Positions 8,870 through 19,062 of a stretch of 64,000 nt of DNA are shown here, one piece after another. Under the pieces are notes generated by a model. The model made no database searches and was not told the origin of the DNA. It saw nothing but the letters and a program-made list of their open reading frames with translations. The position numbers and the translations under genes were made by a program. The stretch comes from Entamoeba histolytica HM-1:IMSS (lineage: Eukaryota > Evosea > Mastigamoebida > Endamoebidae): positions 24,232-88,231 of the forward strand of contig NW_001914868.1 of NCBI RefSeq assembly GCF_000208925.1, read 5' to 3'. Positions within the stretch are counted from its first letter, which is position 1. Every line of letters starts with the position of its first letter.

Positions 8870-9542
8870 TTAATCACATTTTTCTTTGATTGTTTTTGGT
8901 TTTTCTGCAACACGAACATCTCGTGCATATTTATCTGTACTTTGCTCTTTTATGGAAGTACCAAAATTTAATTCTCCCATTGTAATTCCATTTGGGTCTT
9001 TAATGATATAACATAATGAATGGAATATTAGTAATAGAGAAATAAAGAATATCATTCCAACAAGAATATAAAACGAATCATCTTTACATATAATTCTTTT
9101 TTTTTCGGTCTTCAATGTGGATAAAATAAAGCTTTGACAATATGCATGTGCATCATAAGCATGTTTATAAAGATACATGAAAGAAAATAATGTTATTTGA
9201 CCAAAAATCATTAAAACATATTTCAAAGAACTATTTACCAAATAACAAAGAATTGAAGAAATAACATCACAAATCATCAGTGTTATAATTAAGTAATAGT
9301 CAAAATCATTCCAACCACATTGTTTAGGTAACCCAGTAATAGTATAATAAAAAGGTGATTGTTGACACGTAATATGAGAGTCATCTCCCTAAAAAAAATA
9401 TTAATAATGAATAATATTAAATAACACCAACGTTGTAAAAAAAACTAAAACAAACATAATTGTTATGTTGTGATTGAACTGAGTATAATACAAATCCAAT
9501 CATACAATATAAAGGAAAAATAACTAAAGTATCTACCCTCAT
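8870..9542 (-). CDS. Four-pass membrane protein, two exons, unknown family
   Basis: Exon 1 is 9456-9542 (29 codons) and exon 2 is 8870-9388; the 67-bp intron starts GTTTGT and ends TAG, phase 0. The spliced product is 201 aa. Exon 1 supplies the first hydrophobic segment (LVIFPLYCMIGFVLY), missing if exon 2 is read alone. A luminal loop with two cysteines (ITCQQ, KQCGW) follows, then three more spans (about 60-80, 84-105, 132-155) and a 45-residue charged cytosolic tail. The layout resembles tetraspanin or MARVEL-type proteins, but no CCG motif is present, so no family is assigned. Confidence 0.72.
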
Positions 9543-9620
9543 TGATATGAAGTAAAAGAATTTTTTAAACTAAGAAAATAAAAAAGGGTTAGAAAAGAGA
9601 AAAAAAAAAAGAGAAAACAA

Positions 9621-9635
9621 AAAAATTCAAGAACT
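9621..9635 (+). promoter_or_regulatory. Core promoter elements of RPB2 (Inr-like and GAAC)
   Basis: AAAAATTCA (9621-9629) matches the Entamoeba initiator consensus as I remember it, and GAACT follows at 9631-9635, 18 bp before the ATG at 9654. Both are visible in the sequence; which base starts transcription is inferred. Confidence 0.5.
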
Positions 9636-9653
9636 TTTTAAGAAATTTTTAAA

Positions 9654-12600
9654 ATGCAAGCAAATCTTCCCTCACAACAAATTCAACCTGAACAATTTTG
9701 GTATTTAATTGATGCTCATTTTAAAGAAAATGGGTTAGTAAAACAACAGCTATCATCATATAATAATTTCATTAAAAAAGTAAGGGATGTTATTACAAGT
9801 GATACAACTAAAATTGAAATAAGTAATGCAGAAGTTTTAGGAATAAGTGCTAATGATGAAGAAGAACATACAATTGTATTAACAGATCCAATTTTCCATT
9901 TTCCAAAAGTTTCTACTGGGTCTAAGGCAAGTGCTTCTTTATTCCCTCATGAGGCTAGATTAAGAAGTTTAACGTATTCTTGTCAACTTGAAGTAAAAGC
10001 CAAAGATACAATAAGAAAAAATGGAGCAGAAGAAATTACAACGGTACCAAAAATTGATATAGCAAGTATTCCATCTATGTTAAAGTCTGATGTTTGTAGA
10101 TTAAAAAGATGTGTAACACAACCATCTATGATTAATAAAGATGAATGTTCATTTGAGCAAGGTGGATATTTCATTATTAAAGGAAGTGAAAAGGTAGTTA
10201 TTGCACAAGAAAAGATGGCACCAAATACAGTTTTAGTTTTTGAAGGGAGTGATCAATTAAAATATCCATATGAAGGAAATATTAATAGTTTAGCATCAAA
10301 TGATGAAGTTAGAACCCATAAAATTAGAATGGATTATCCAAAATTAGATAAGTCAAGACTTAAAATTAAAGTTCCTGTTTTAAGTCTTAGTCGTATGGAT
10401 TGTGATGTTCCAGTTGTATTACTTTTTGTTGCATTAGGATATGAAAATGATCAAAAAATAGTAGAGGCTATTTGCTTTGATGAAAATGATAATGAAATGT
10501 ATAATATTGTTACTACTGCTATTCAAGCAAATGAATGTACAACTACAGAAGATGCAAGAAGATGGCTTGGAGAACATTCAAAGAAAACAAATAAAGAAGG
10601 AGTAATTGAAATTGTATCCGAAAATATACAAAAATTACAAAGAGATGGAACAGAAAAATTAAAGAAAGATTTACTTCCACATATTGGAACAGATAATTTT
10701 GAATCAAAAGCACAATTTTTAGGATATATGACAAACCATTTCTTATCAGTTTATACAGGAAAAAGAAATGGAGATGATAGAGATCATTTAGCAAGAAAAA
10801 GAATGTTAATGACAGGAGGATTGATGATGGAATTATTTAAGAATTCATTAAAACGAATGATGAAAACAGCAAGAGCTCAATTACAAAAACAATTATCAAG
10901 TAATAAAGCATTAGAATATGCTAAACCACTTTCATTTCCAACAATTACAACAGATTTTACAAAAGCATTAGGAACAGGAAATTGGCCACAGCCAGGAGGA
11001 AAAGAATCAAGACATGGAGTAGCACAAGTATTAAGTAGATTAACATTTACATCAGCATTAGCATATTTAAGAAAAATTTCATCACCAGTTGAAGGAAAAA
11101 GAAAAACACAAAAACCAAGACAATTACATAATACACAATGGGGATATATTTGTCCAGCTGAAACACCAGAAGGAGAGTCATGTGGGTTAGTTAAAATGTT
11201 ATCATTAATGGCACAAATTACTGTTGCTTTACAAGATGAACAAGTTGATGAAATTAAAGAAGCATTAGATTGTCAATATGTTTGTAATATTAATGATTGT
11301 ACAGGAGAAAAAATGAATAATATTACTAAAGTCTTTTTAAATGGAGTATGGTTAAAATGTTCTGAACAACCACAAAAATTATTAGAAGAATTAAAGAATT
11401 ATAGAAAGAATAGTACAAAAGGAAAAGTAAAAAAGGTAATGTCTATGGTTCTTGATCAACTTCATAAAGAATTACGTATTTACACTGATGCTGGTCGATG
11501 TACAAGACCATTATTTACAGTAAGTAATAATAATGGACATTATACATTAAATTTAAAGCAAAGTCAAATTACAGAGTTATGTAGTAGATTAGATAATGAA
11601 AGTAATGGAACAGAAAAAACAAAGTTTTGGAATAATTTCTTATCAAAAGGAATTATTGAATATGTTGATGCTGATGAAGAAGAAATGTCTATGATTGCTA
11701 TGTTCCCATCAGACTTAGATAATACAGAAGGAGGTTCAAGTAAAAATTATACTCATTGTGAAATTCATCCAGCATTAGTTATGGGAGTATTAGGATCTAT
11801 TATTCCATTCCCTGACCATAACCAATCTCCTAGAAATACATATCAATGTGCTATGGGTAAACAAGCAATTGGAGTGTATGCATCAAATTATCAATTAAGA
11901 TTAGATTCATTAGGACATGTTCTTTTTTATCCACAAAAACCATTAGTATCAACAAGAGCAGCTGAATATGTCAAATTTGGACATATTCCAGCAGGAATTA
12001 ATGCTATTGTTGCTGTTTGTTGTTATTCAGGTTATAATCAAGAGGATAGTGTTATGATGAATCAAGGATCAATTGATAGAGGATTATTCAGATCAATGGC
12101 ATTTAAAACATTTAGTGAAGATGCTAAAAAGTCAGAAACAACGGAATTAATGTTCTTTAAACCAAGTGAAAATAATTCAGAAATTACTGAAGATATAAGT
12201 AAATATGAAAAAGTTGATGTTGATGGTATTTTAGCACCCGGAACTAAAGTTAAACCAGATGATATTTTGGTTGCTGGATTTTATGAAAATAAAAATAAAA
12301 CATTAAAAGATTGTTCATTAAGATATAAACCAAGAGAAAATGGTGTTGTTGATCAAGTTGTTGTCACTAACGCTCAGTCAGGAACAAAATATATTCGAGT
12401 TAAAATGAGAAGTATAAGAATTCCACAAATTGGAGATAAATTCTCTTCAAGACATGGACAAAAAGGAACAGTTGGTATGACTTATAGACAAGAAGATATG
12501 CCATTTACAATTGAAGGAATTTCACCAGACATCATTATGAACCCACATGCTATTCCATCTCGTATGACAGTTGGACAATTAGTAGAATGTTTACTTGGAA

Positions 12601-13166
12601 AAGTAGGGGCATTGGTAGGAGATGTTCAAAGTGGTACACCATTCCAAAAAGATGTAACAGTTGATAGAATTGGAGAAAGATTACATAAACTAAAGTATCA
12701 AAGAAGAGGATATGAGGCATTATTTAGTGGACATACTGGTAGAAAATTAGATAGTCTTGTTTATATTGGACCAACATATTATCAACGATTAAAACATCTT
12801 GTAGATGATAAAGTTCATGGAAGAGCAACTGGACCATATGCTACTCTCACAAGACAACCACTAGAAGGAAGATCAAGAGATGGAGGATTACGTTTAGGGG
12901 AGATGGAGAGAGATTGTATGATTTCACATGGTGTTAGTTCTCTATTAAAAGAAAGATTATTCCTTGCATCTGATAAGTATCAAATTTATGTTTGTGATAA
13001 ATGTCATATGCCAGCAGTAGCAAATCATAAAGCATGTACATTCCAATGTTCTTGTTGTAAAGATAAAACTCATATTTCAAAAGTTGATATTCCATATGCT
13101 TGCAAATTATTATTCCAAGAATTAATGTCAATGGCAGTTTGTCCTAGAATTTATACTGAAGTTTAA
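9654..13166 (+). CDS. RPB2: RNA polymerase II second-largest subunit RPB2
   Basis: 1170 aa, single exon (yeast Rpb2 has 1224). The N-terminus (EQFWYLIDAHFKENGLVKQQL) matches Rpb2 better than the Pol I or Pol III paralogues. Later blocks are the fork and protrusion region (QLHNTQWGYICPAETPEGES), the GYNQEDSVMMNQGS segment that helps hold the catalytic magnesium, the hybrid-binding DKFSSRHGQKG loop, the RFGEMERDC-equivalent RLGEMERDC, and a C-terminal zinc site with two C-x2-C pairs (VCDKC and CSCCK). It ends ELMSMAVCPRIYTEV as in Rpb2. A short insertion rich in P, G and K (around WPQPGGKESRHG) precedes the GVAQVLSRL block. With RPB1 it makes the active centre that transcribes mRNA. Confidence 0.95.
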   Translation: MQANLPSQQIQPEQFWYLIDAHFKENGLVKQQLSSYNNFIKKVRDVITSDTTKIEISNAEVLGISANDEEEHTIVLTDPIFHFPKVSTGSKASASLFPHEARLRSLTYSCQLEVKAKDTIRKNGAEEITTVPKIDIASIPSMLKSDVCRLKRCVTQPSMINKDECSFEQGGYFIIKGSEKVVIAQEKMAPNTVLVFEGSDQLKYPYEGNINSLASNDEVRTHKIRMDYPKLDKSRLKIKVPVLSLSRMDCDVPVVLLFVALGYENDQKIVEAICFDENDNEMYNIVTTAIQANECTTTEDARRWLGEHSKKTNKEGVIEIVSENIQKLQRDGTEKLKKDLLPHIGTDNFESKAQFLGYMTNHFLSVYTGKRNGDDRDHLARKRMLMTGGLMMELFKNSLKRMMKTARAQLQKQLSSNKALEYAKPLSFPTITTDFTKALGTGNWPQPGGKESRHGVAQVLSRLTFTSALAYLRKISSPVEGKRKTQKPRQLHNTQWGYICPAETPEGESCGLVKMLSLMAQITVALQDEQVDEIKEALDCQYVCNINDCTGEKMNNITKVFLNGVWLKCSEQPQKLLEELKNYRKNSTKGKVKKVMSMVLDQLHKELRIYTDAGRCTRPLFTVSNNNGHYTLNLKQSQITELCSRLDNESNGTEKTKFWNNFLSKGIIEYVDADEEEMSMIAMFPSDLDNTEGGSSKNYTHCEIHPALVMGVLGSIIPFPDHNQSPRNTYQCAMGKQAIGVYASNYQLRLDSLGHVLFYPQKPLVSTRAAEYVKFGHIPAGINAIVAVCCYSGYNQEDSVMMNQGSIDRGLFRSMAFKTFSEDAKKSETTELMFFKPSENNSEITEDISKYEKVDVDGILAPGTKVKPDDILVAGFYENKNKTLKDCSLRYKPRENGVVDQVVVTNAQSGTKYIRVKMRSIRIPQIGDKFSSRHGQKGTVGMTYRQEDMPFTIEGISPDIIMNPHAIPSRMTVGQLVECLLGKVGALVGDVQSGTPFQKDVTVDRIGERLHKLKYQRRGYEALFSGHTGRKLDSLVYIGPTYYQRLKHLVDDKVHGRATGPYATLTRQPLEGRSRDGGLRLGEMERDCMISHGVSSLLKERLFLASDKYQIYVCDKCHMPAVANHKACTFQCSCCKDKTHISKVDIPYACKLLFQELMSMAVCPRIYTEV

Positions 13167-13192
13167 TTCAATTTTCTTTCTTTTTATTTATT

Positions 13193-13321
13193 TTAAAGAA
13201 ATTTGTAAGTATTATTACAACCATCAAATAATGGTTTAGAACAAGTTACATTCTTTATTGAATTTCGCTTTTTATCCTTTCTTTTATAACTATTAATACG
13301 TTGAACAGTAGAATATTTCAT
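13193..13321 (-). CDS. Possible small basic protein, 42 aa
   Basis: An ATG-to-stop frame of 42 codons on the minus strand, convergent with RPB2 and 26 bp past its stop. The product is very basic in its first half (YKRKDKKRNSIKN) and has two cysteines. A start in a T-rich leader and lower A/T content than the flank suggest coding potential, but nothing confirms translation and no family is recognised. Confidence 0.3.
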   Translation of the reverse strand: MKYSTVQRINSYKRKDKKRNSIKNVTCSKPLFDGCNNTYKFL

Positions 13322-13851
13322 TTTTATTTTTATGTATATTTTGATATTTATTTTAAAATTAAATTATATTATTTTGAAATATTAAATAAAGAAATTAGAT
13401 ATAAGAATATGTAAAAAGAATAACTCAAAAGAGAAATGGATAAAAAATATCAATAAACTGAATTAGGATAATAAATGATTAAAAGAGTATTTGTATTAAA
13501 TTATTGAATATCATTATATATTAATGATAATGTTTTTAATTCTTTCATTAATAAAACTAAAGAAAAATGATATAATGTAAAAAGAAAATAGAATATAAAT
13601 AATGAATAATCAATAAATAATTTAAATAAAAATGAATAAAATGATGTTATTATGAACAAAGAAAATATTAAATGATAAATAGAGATATAGCATATGATAA
13701 AAATAAATTGGAAATAATGAAGAAATGATAATAAATAATTGGAAATATCAATAGAGTTGAATTAAAACTAAATTTTATTAAATATCTAATGTAAATGAAA
13801 TAAAAATCTTGTGTTTTAATGTTGTGTATATCAAAAAAAATTGATTGTTAA
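13322..13851. other. A/T-rich intergenic stretch
   Basis: About 530 bp of very A-rich sequence with many short ATAAATAA-like words between the small ORF and the 355-bp repeat. No reading frame of note, RNA gene or clear promoter was seen. Confidence 0.6.
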
Positions 13852-14206
13852 ATTCTTTGTTTATTTTCTTCTTCCTTTAGTTTGTTCTTCTTTAATATTA
13901 TTGATAATTAGTTGTATTATGTTAATACAAATTATTCTTTTTCTTATTGTTGCTAATTATGTATTGGTTGTTTTGATTGTTTTGATTCATATGTTCTAAT
14001 TATTATATTGTTAGTTATTGTTCTGTTAATTTATTCTACTAATACAATCACTCTTTATTATTTCTCATTCTTCTCTCATTAATTTTCTTGATTGATATGA
14101 ACTTCTCATTCTTTGTTAATCTGTTTATATTTTTATAATACTATATTACTGTATCACAATTCCTTCTTTTTATATGAATGTATGAGTGAAACCAAAATAA
14201 AACAAA
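13852..14206 (+). repeat. 355-bp inverted repeat, copy A
   Basis: By eye, this segment equals the reverse complement of 30811-31165 over its full length; similarity stops sharply at both ends. It contains the last 47 codons of a hydrophobic reading frame plus about 210 bp downstream. In this copy the frame has no start and meets a stop upstream, so it is a fragment. It ends 8 bp from the stop codon of the DnaJ gene. The two copies are 16.6 kb apart. Confidence 0.85.
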
Positions 14207-14214
14207 GTTGTTTT

Positions 14215-15318
14215 TTAATTCAAAATTTTCTTTAATTCTGTGATTTGGTTTTGAGACAATGAATTTGGATACATTACATTAACGGTAACATAAAGATTGC
14301 CATATCTATTAGAATGGGCTGTCAAAGGAAGACCCATATTTTCGAAAGTAATAACAGTTCCATGTGGTGTAATTTTTTGTTGAGCAACAGTAATAGTATT
14401 TCCATCTAAGTGTTTAATAGACCGTTGGAATCCAGTCAATGACTCTAATAAGGAAACAGTAACACTAGCATATAAATCACTTCCTTTTCTTGTAAATACT
14501 GGGTGAGGTTTTGTAACAAATTTTACAATAACATCTCCTGGTTTCATCTTATAACCATCATTAGCAAATTCTGGAATAATGGTAGTATCTCCATCCCTAA
14601 CACTTCTATTAACATGAACAGGGACTTTCATAGATTTAGTAACCGTACCTTTACCATGACACTCATGACATTTATTTTTAATAATTTTACCTGTTCCATT
14701 ACATTTAGGACATTGTGTTTTTTGTCTCATCATTCCCATAGCTTCAATTTTCACTCCAGTTCCACCACAAACAGGACAATTTTCAATGTCATGACTATTT
14801 TCTGCTCTAGTTCCATGACAATGGTTACATAACTTTTCTCTCTTAAACTCTACAAATACGTCCCCTCCGTAATAAACTTCTTCCAGAGTAATTTCTTTCA
14901 CTATATGAATGTCTGGTGTTTTCTTAGGTCGTTGGGGTTGTTCTTGACCTCCAAAATTGAAATGAAACCCTCCATTCTCAAAATGAAATCCCCCTTCATT
15001 TCCATTACTTCTAAAGAAATTATCAAAAATATCTTGTGCATTCATGTGAGGTCCTCCTCCATTATTCTTTAATGCTTCTTCTCCACCATGATCATATATT
15101 TCTCTTTGCCTTTTGTCAGAAAGAACTTCATAAGCTTTATTAATCTCTTCAAACTTAACTTTATCACCAGTAGGTTTATCTGGATGATATTTTAATGACA
15201 ATGCTCTATATGCCTTCTTAATTTCTTTTTCATTAGCATTACGAGGCACTCCAAGTACTTTATAGTAATCAAGTGCAAAGGAATAAAAAATAAATAAGAA
15301 GAAGATAAGTACTTTCAT
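14215..15318 (-). CDS. ER-luminal DnaJ/HSP40 (Scj1/ERdj3-like)
   Basis: 367 aa. A signal peptide ([13 protein letters not shown], residues 3-15) is followed at once by a J domain with HPD at 45-47, a Gly/Phe-rich stretch (about 86-124), a substrate-binding region, and four C-x2-C-x-G/R-x zinc motifs (CNHC 164, CPVC 181, CPKC 203, CHEC 217). This is a type A J protein sent to the secretory pathway, expected to stimulate an ER Hsp70 (BiP) and bind unfolded clients. The C-terminus lacks a KDEL-type signal, so retention would be by partners, as for ERdj3. A TGACGTAA site lies about 97 bp upstream of the ATG. Confidence 0.9.
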   Translation of the reverse strand: MKVLIFFLFIFYSFALDYYKVLGVPRNANEKEIKKAYRALSLKYHPDKPTGDKVKFEEINKAYEVLSDKRQREIYDHGGEEALKNNGGGPHMNAQDIFDNFFRSNGNEGGFHFENGGFHFNFGGQEQPQRPKKTPDIHIVKEITLEEVYYGGDVFVEFKREKLCNHCHGTRAENSHDIENCPVCGGTGVKIEAMGMMRQKTQCPKCNGTGKIIKNKCHECHGKGTVTKSMKVPVHVNRSVRDGDTTIIPEFANDGYKMKPGDVIVKFVTKPHPVFTRKGSDLYASVTVSLLESLTGFQRSIKHLDGNTITVAQQKITPHGTVITFENMGLPLTAHSNRYGNLYVTVNVMYPNSLSQNQITELKKILN

Positions 15319-15867
15319 TTTTGCTCAAATTAAATTTATTAATTCTGTTCTTTGATATTATTTAAAATAATCTATAAGGTATAACTTTTTTATTATAATT
15401 GATGAGTTAGTTGATGACGTAAAAACACCTGTTCAGAATTTAAGCTCTTTTTTCTTCATTATCAATTGTTAAAAACAATAAAACTTCTACTTTTTTATTC
15501 TGTTCATAGAGTATTATTTATTAATAAAATAATTTTAAAAAATTAACTGGTTGAATGAATGTCTAATAGAATAAAATGATTCAATTATTCAACAAAAAAT
15601 TTATGTATTATAACATTTTATTTATTTGTGTTAGGTTATTAAATAACAAAATCATAAAGGTTTGGAAGTTAAGTTGCTTATAAATAAAAAAGAATAATAG
15701 TTCTGTCAAATAAAAATGAAATAAGATAAAATAAGAAGGTAATATTTTCAATAAATTTACTTACAAAACATAACAATTTAGTAATTTTGAAAATAAAATA
15801 AGTTAATAAAAGAAAAAAAAAGAATATTTTCATTTAAATAACAAAATATCAAAAAAATTGATGTGAA
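15319..15867. other. Intergenic stretch upstream of DnaJ
   Basis: About 550 bp, A/T rich, separating two minus-strand genes. It holds a TGACGTAA word at 15415-15422 upstream of the DnaJ start. No gene or RNA was recognised. Confidence 0.55.
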
Positions 15868-17280
15868 TTAACCAAAAAGTTTACCATAACAAGTGAAGCA
15901 ATATGGCTTTCCACTATTTTCTTTAAAGGAGGATTCAGTAAGAGGATTGACACAAAATGAACAAACAAAGTGTTCTGGATGGAATTTTTGACCCATAGCA
16001 GAAATAAAACTAACACCTGGTGCAATTGGTTTACCACATCTTCCACAAATATTTGTAGATGCATGACTAGAATAATGTTCAGCACATACAGGTTTACCGT
16101 CAAGGTTATAAAATTGTCCTCTTGGGAATGGTGCTTTACAAACTGAACAAACAAAACACTCTGGATGATATTTCTTTCCAAGAGCACTTAGAGATGGTCC
16201 AATAATTGGTTTACCACAATTAGAACATTTAGCTGCACATTCTTCTTTATAACATTCTTCACAATATGGATTACCATCTTTTTGGAAGAATGAAGGAGTT
16301 GGGAAAGGTTTACTACATTTAGTACAAACAAAACATTCAGAATGGTATGTTTTTCCTAATGCACTAACACAATTAGTAGTAATAGGTTTACCACATCTTG
16401 CACATATCTTAGCGAATTTAGCAATGAAACAATCTTTACAATATGGTGAATTTTCAACATTGTGGAATGGATTAGTTCCTAATGGCTTTTTACAATTCTT
16501 ACAAACAAAATGATCTGGATGATAACTCCTTCCAAGTGCTGTAATTCTTTGTGGTCCTAATGGTTGTCCACATTCAGCACAAATATTTGGATCTTCGTTT
16601 ATAACAGCTGTAATTGGTACTGGTGCATTGGATTGTCTTTTTGGTGTTGTAGAGTCAATACCATCTAATAAATCATCTAAATCGTCTTTTGGTGCAGCTT
16701 TTGGTTTAGCAGCAGGTTTTGGTTTATCTTCTAATCCATCTAATAAATCATCTAAATCGTCTTTCTTTTGTGCTGGTTGTGAAGTAGGTTTTGGTTTATC
16801 TTCTAATCCATCTAATAAATCGTCTAAATCATCTTTCTTTTGTACTGGTTTAGCAGCAGGTTTTGGTTTGTCATCAAGACCATCCAACAAATCATCTAAA
16901 TCATCTTTCTTTTGTGCTGGTTGTGGAGTAGGTTTTGGTTTGTCATCTAAACCATCTAATAAATCATCTAAATCATCTTTTTTAGTAGTGGCTTTAGTAG
17001 AAGATTGAGATGAAGTAGGTTTTGGTTTATCATCTAAACTATTTAATAAATCATCTAAGTCATCTGCTTTTTTTGGTTTTGGTTCTTCCTTTGGTTTAGC
17101 GTCAAGGGAATCTAATAAATCATCTAAGTCATCTTCCTTCTTTTGTTTATTTGTATCTTTCTTCTCAACCATATCATTTAATGCATTAAGTACATCATCA
17201 AGTTCATCTTGTTGAGTATTTTGTTGATTAGTTGCAGGTGTGTCATTAAGAGAATTAAGTAAATCGTCAAGGTCACTCAT
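15868..17280 (-). CDS. Paxillin-like protein, nine LD motifs and four LIM domains
   Basis: 470 aa. Residues 1-210 hold nine copies of an LDxLLxxL-type motif (LDDLLNSL, LDDVLNAL, LDDLLDSL, LDDLLNSL, four LDDLLDGL, LDDLLDGI) separated by Pro/Lys linkers. Residues 234-284, 293-343, 352-402 and 412-464 are four LIM domains with the usual C-x2-C, H-x2-C and C-x2-C/C-x2-H zinc spacing. LD motifs plus four C-terminal LIM domains is the paxillin/PaxB layout; animal paxillin has five LD motifs. The protein would scaffold adhesion and actin regulators at contact sites. LD motifs 5-8 sit in a near-identical 24-residue tandem unit. Confidence 0.88.
   Translation of the reverse strand: MSDLDDLLNSLNDTPATNQQNTQQDELDDVLNALNDMVEKKDTNKQKKEDDLDDLLDSLDAKPKEEPKPKKADDLDDLLNSLDDKPKPTSSQSSTKATTKKDDLDDLLDGLDDKPKPTPQPAQKKDDLDDLLDGLDDKPKPAAKPVQKKDDLDDLLDGLEDKPKPTSQPAQKKDDLDDLLDGLEDKPKPAAKPKAAPKDDLDDLLDGIDSTTPKRQSNAPVPITAVINEDPNICAECGQPLGPQRITALGRSYHPDHFVCKNCKKPLGTNPFHNVENSPYCKDCFIAKFAKICARCGKPITTNCVSALGKTYHSECFVCTKCSKPFPTPSFFQKDGNPYCEECYKEECAAKCSNCGKPIIGPSLSALGKKYHPECFVCSVCKAPFPRGQFYNLDGKPVCAEHYSSHASTNICGRCGKPIAPGVSFISAMGQKFHPEHFVCSFCVNPLTESSFKENSGKPYCFTCYGKLFG
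16690..16980 (-). repeat. In-frame 72-bp minisatellite in the paxillin-like gene
   Basis: About four tandem 72-bp units encode a KKDDLDDLLDGLDDKPKP-type repeat followed by a variable PTPQPAQ or AAKPVQ linker. Units differ by few synonymous and linker changes. The period is a multiple of three, so unit gain or loss keeps frame and changes the number of LD motifs. Confidence 0.8.
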
Positions 17281-19062
17281 TAATTGATCTTCTTAATTTG
17301 TTTATTTGCAGTTTCTTCTATAAATACCATGTCTTTTTTGTTTCAAAAAAATTACATCTCTTTTTTTCTTTTTTTTTCTCAATAACTTATTTTTATAATA
17401 AATATTATTAGTCAAATGTTATCTTTTCTTTGAATTAGTGTTAATGGAAGGAAACAAAAATATAAATGAAAATCAAAATGGCAAACTATCACACATAAAA
17501 AATTATCTTTTTTCTCTTTATCACTCATTCATTTTTTTGTACTTTTTATCAAAAAAGACTTACCTATCTTGAAAATTTTTTGATTAAACCAAAAATTAGA
17601 GAAATTTTATTCATAAGAGAAATTATGTTTATAATACAGTTAATTCTTTGGAAGTAAGTTTTATTTGTCTATTCTTATTATTTGTTTTATTATTTTCTTA
17701 ACGAGTTCTGAAAAAATAAACATTTATGTCTATTAATTTTCCTTATCTCTAAACAATATATATAATGTATCAGTTTTTTGTGGTATACTTCATATATTAA
17801 TATAAACTCTATTAATGTTATTCGAAATAAGAAACTAAATTCTTTTAGTTTCAAGTTTTCTGAAATATTTTGTAGACAGACTGATATTTATTTGTGTTTT
17901 TATTTTTTGAGAGAATCGTTGTTGAAAAATTTTAAATATGCCATTTTTAACCAGAAGTTTAAATTTAGTATTTGATTAACAAAGGGAAGAACCAAATCAA
18001 TAGTATTTCTCAAAAAATATTATTTCAAACACTAATCCCAGTAAAAACTTTCAAATTAAAAGAGAAGGAATTTATAAATTAAAAACTTTTGAAATGGAAA
18101 AGGATTTAACAAGTGACTATTTTTATTGCTTCTGTAATTTATATTTAAAATTAAAATCAATAATGTAAAACTTTTTGTTTTTTATTTCTCTTGTTTTAAT
18201 GAATAAAGCTTATTAATACTTTTTGTCTTACTTAGTTTTTATGATGTATATAACAAATAAATCAATTTCTAGATAATTTTAATTGATTTGAATGAGTTTA
18301 GATGGCATTTGAAAATAGTAAATTTATAAACTCAAAAAAAAAAATTTAAATAATAATAATATGTCAGTAATTGTCTTTATACTCTTGTATCATTTTCATT
18401 TATTTTTAATGTTCTGTTTAAAAAATTGAATTTATGAAATAAGGTTATCCAATTAAATAGTTTGCTTTTTGACTACACTTCTTTTAATATCCTTATCAAT
18501 ATTATTAAAAAATACAAACTAAGACTAACCTGGTTATTAAAAAGTTTTTGAAATAAGAGTCTCTTTAAATGAAATTGATATAAAAATATTAAATAGTAAA
18601 CTATAAAAATAAAACACTTTTAAAAGAACAATAAACAGTTAAATAAGTAAAAAAAAAAAACAGACATAAAGTGTTTAAAAGAAAATAATAAGAAGAAGTT
18701 TATGAAAGTAATATTTTAATAGAAGAAATGAAGAAATATATTTTTGAAAATATAAATTAAGAATAGATAAAGTGAAAATAATTATACATATTTTTATTAT
18801 TTCAATAGACATTTTTTATATTAAACTTTCATTTAAAATGAGAATAAGATAAAGAATTTTATTATTAAATTGTTTTTATTAAAATAATAAGAAGATTAAT
18901 ATTATCATAATAGAAAATTATAAAAAAAAATACTAAAATAATAACAATTATATAAAAATAAATAAAATAGTAATGATTTTTTTAAGAAAATTATTGATAC
19001 AATTGTTAAGATAAAAAAAATCAAAGAATTGATCTTATAAAAATTATAATTTTTTTTACTTA
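17281..19062. other. 1.8-kb gene-free stretch
   Basis: The longest gap in the window, between divergent genes (paxillin-like on minus, secreted protein on plus). It is very A/T rich with homopolymer runs. The only long open frame (17778-17975) starts with TTG and looks like chance. No tRNA-like, rRNA-like or transposon sequence was recognised. Confidence 0.55.

Noticed and set aside
16690..16980. CRISPR-like direct repeats
   Set aside because: The 72-bp units are contiguous, coding and in frame, in a eukaryotic gene; there are no unique spacers.
16628..17008. 126-codon plus-strand frame in the LD repeat
   Set aside because: It is a shadow of the in-frame minisatellite; its product is a periodic Ser/Lys/Gly string with no family.
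17778..17975. 65-codon frame in the 1.8-kb gap
   Set aside because: It begins with TTG and has composition expected for random A/T-rich DNA.
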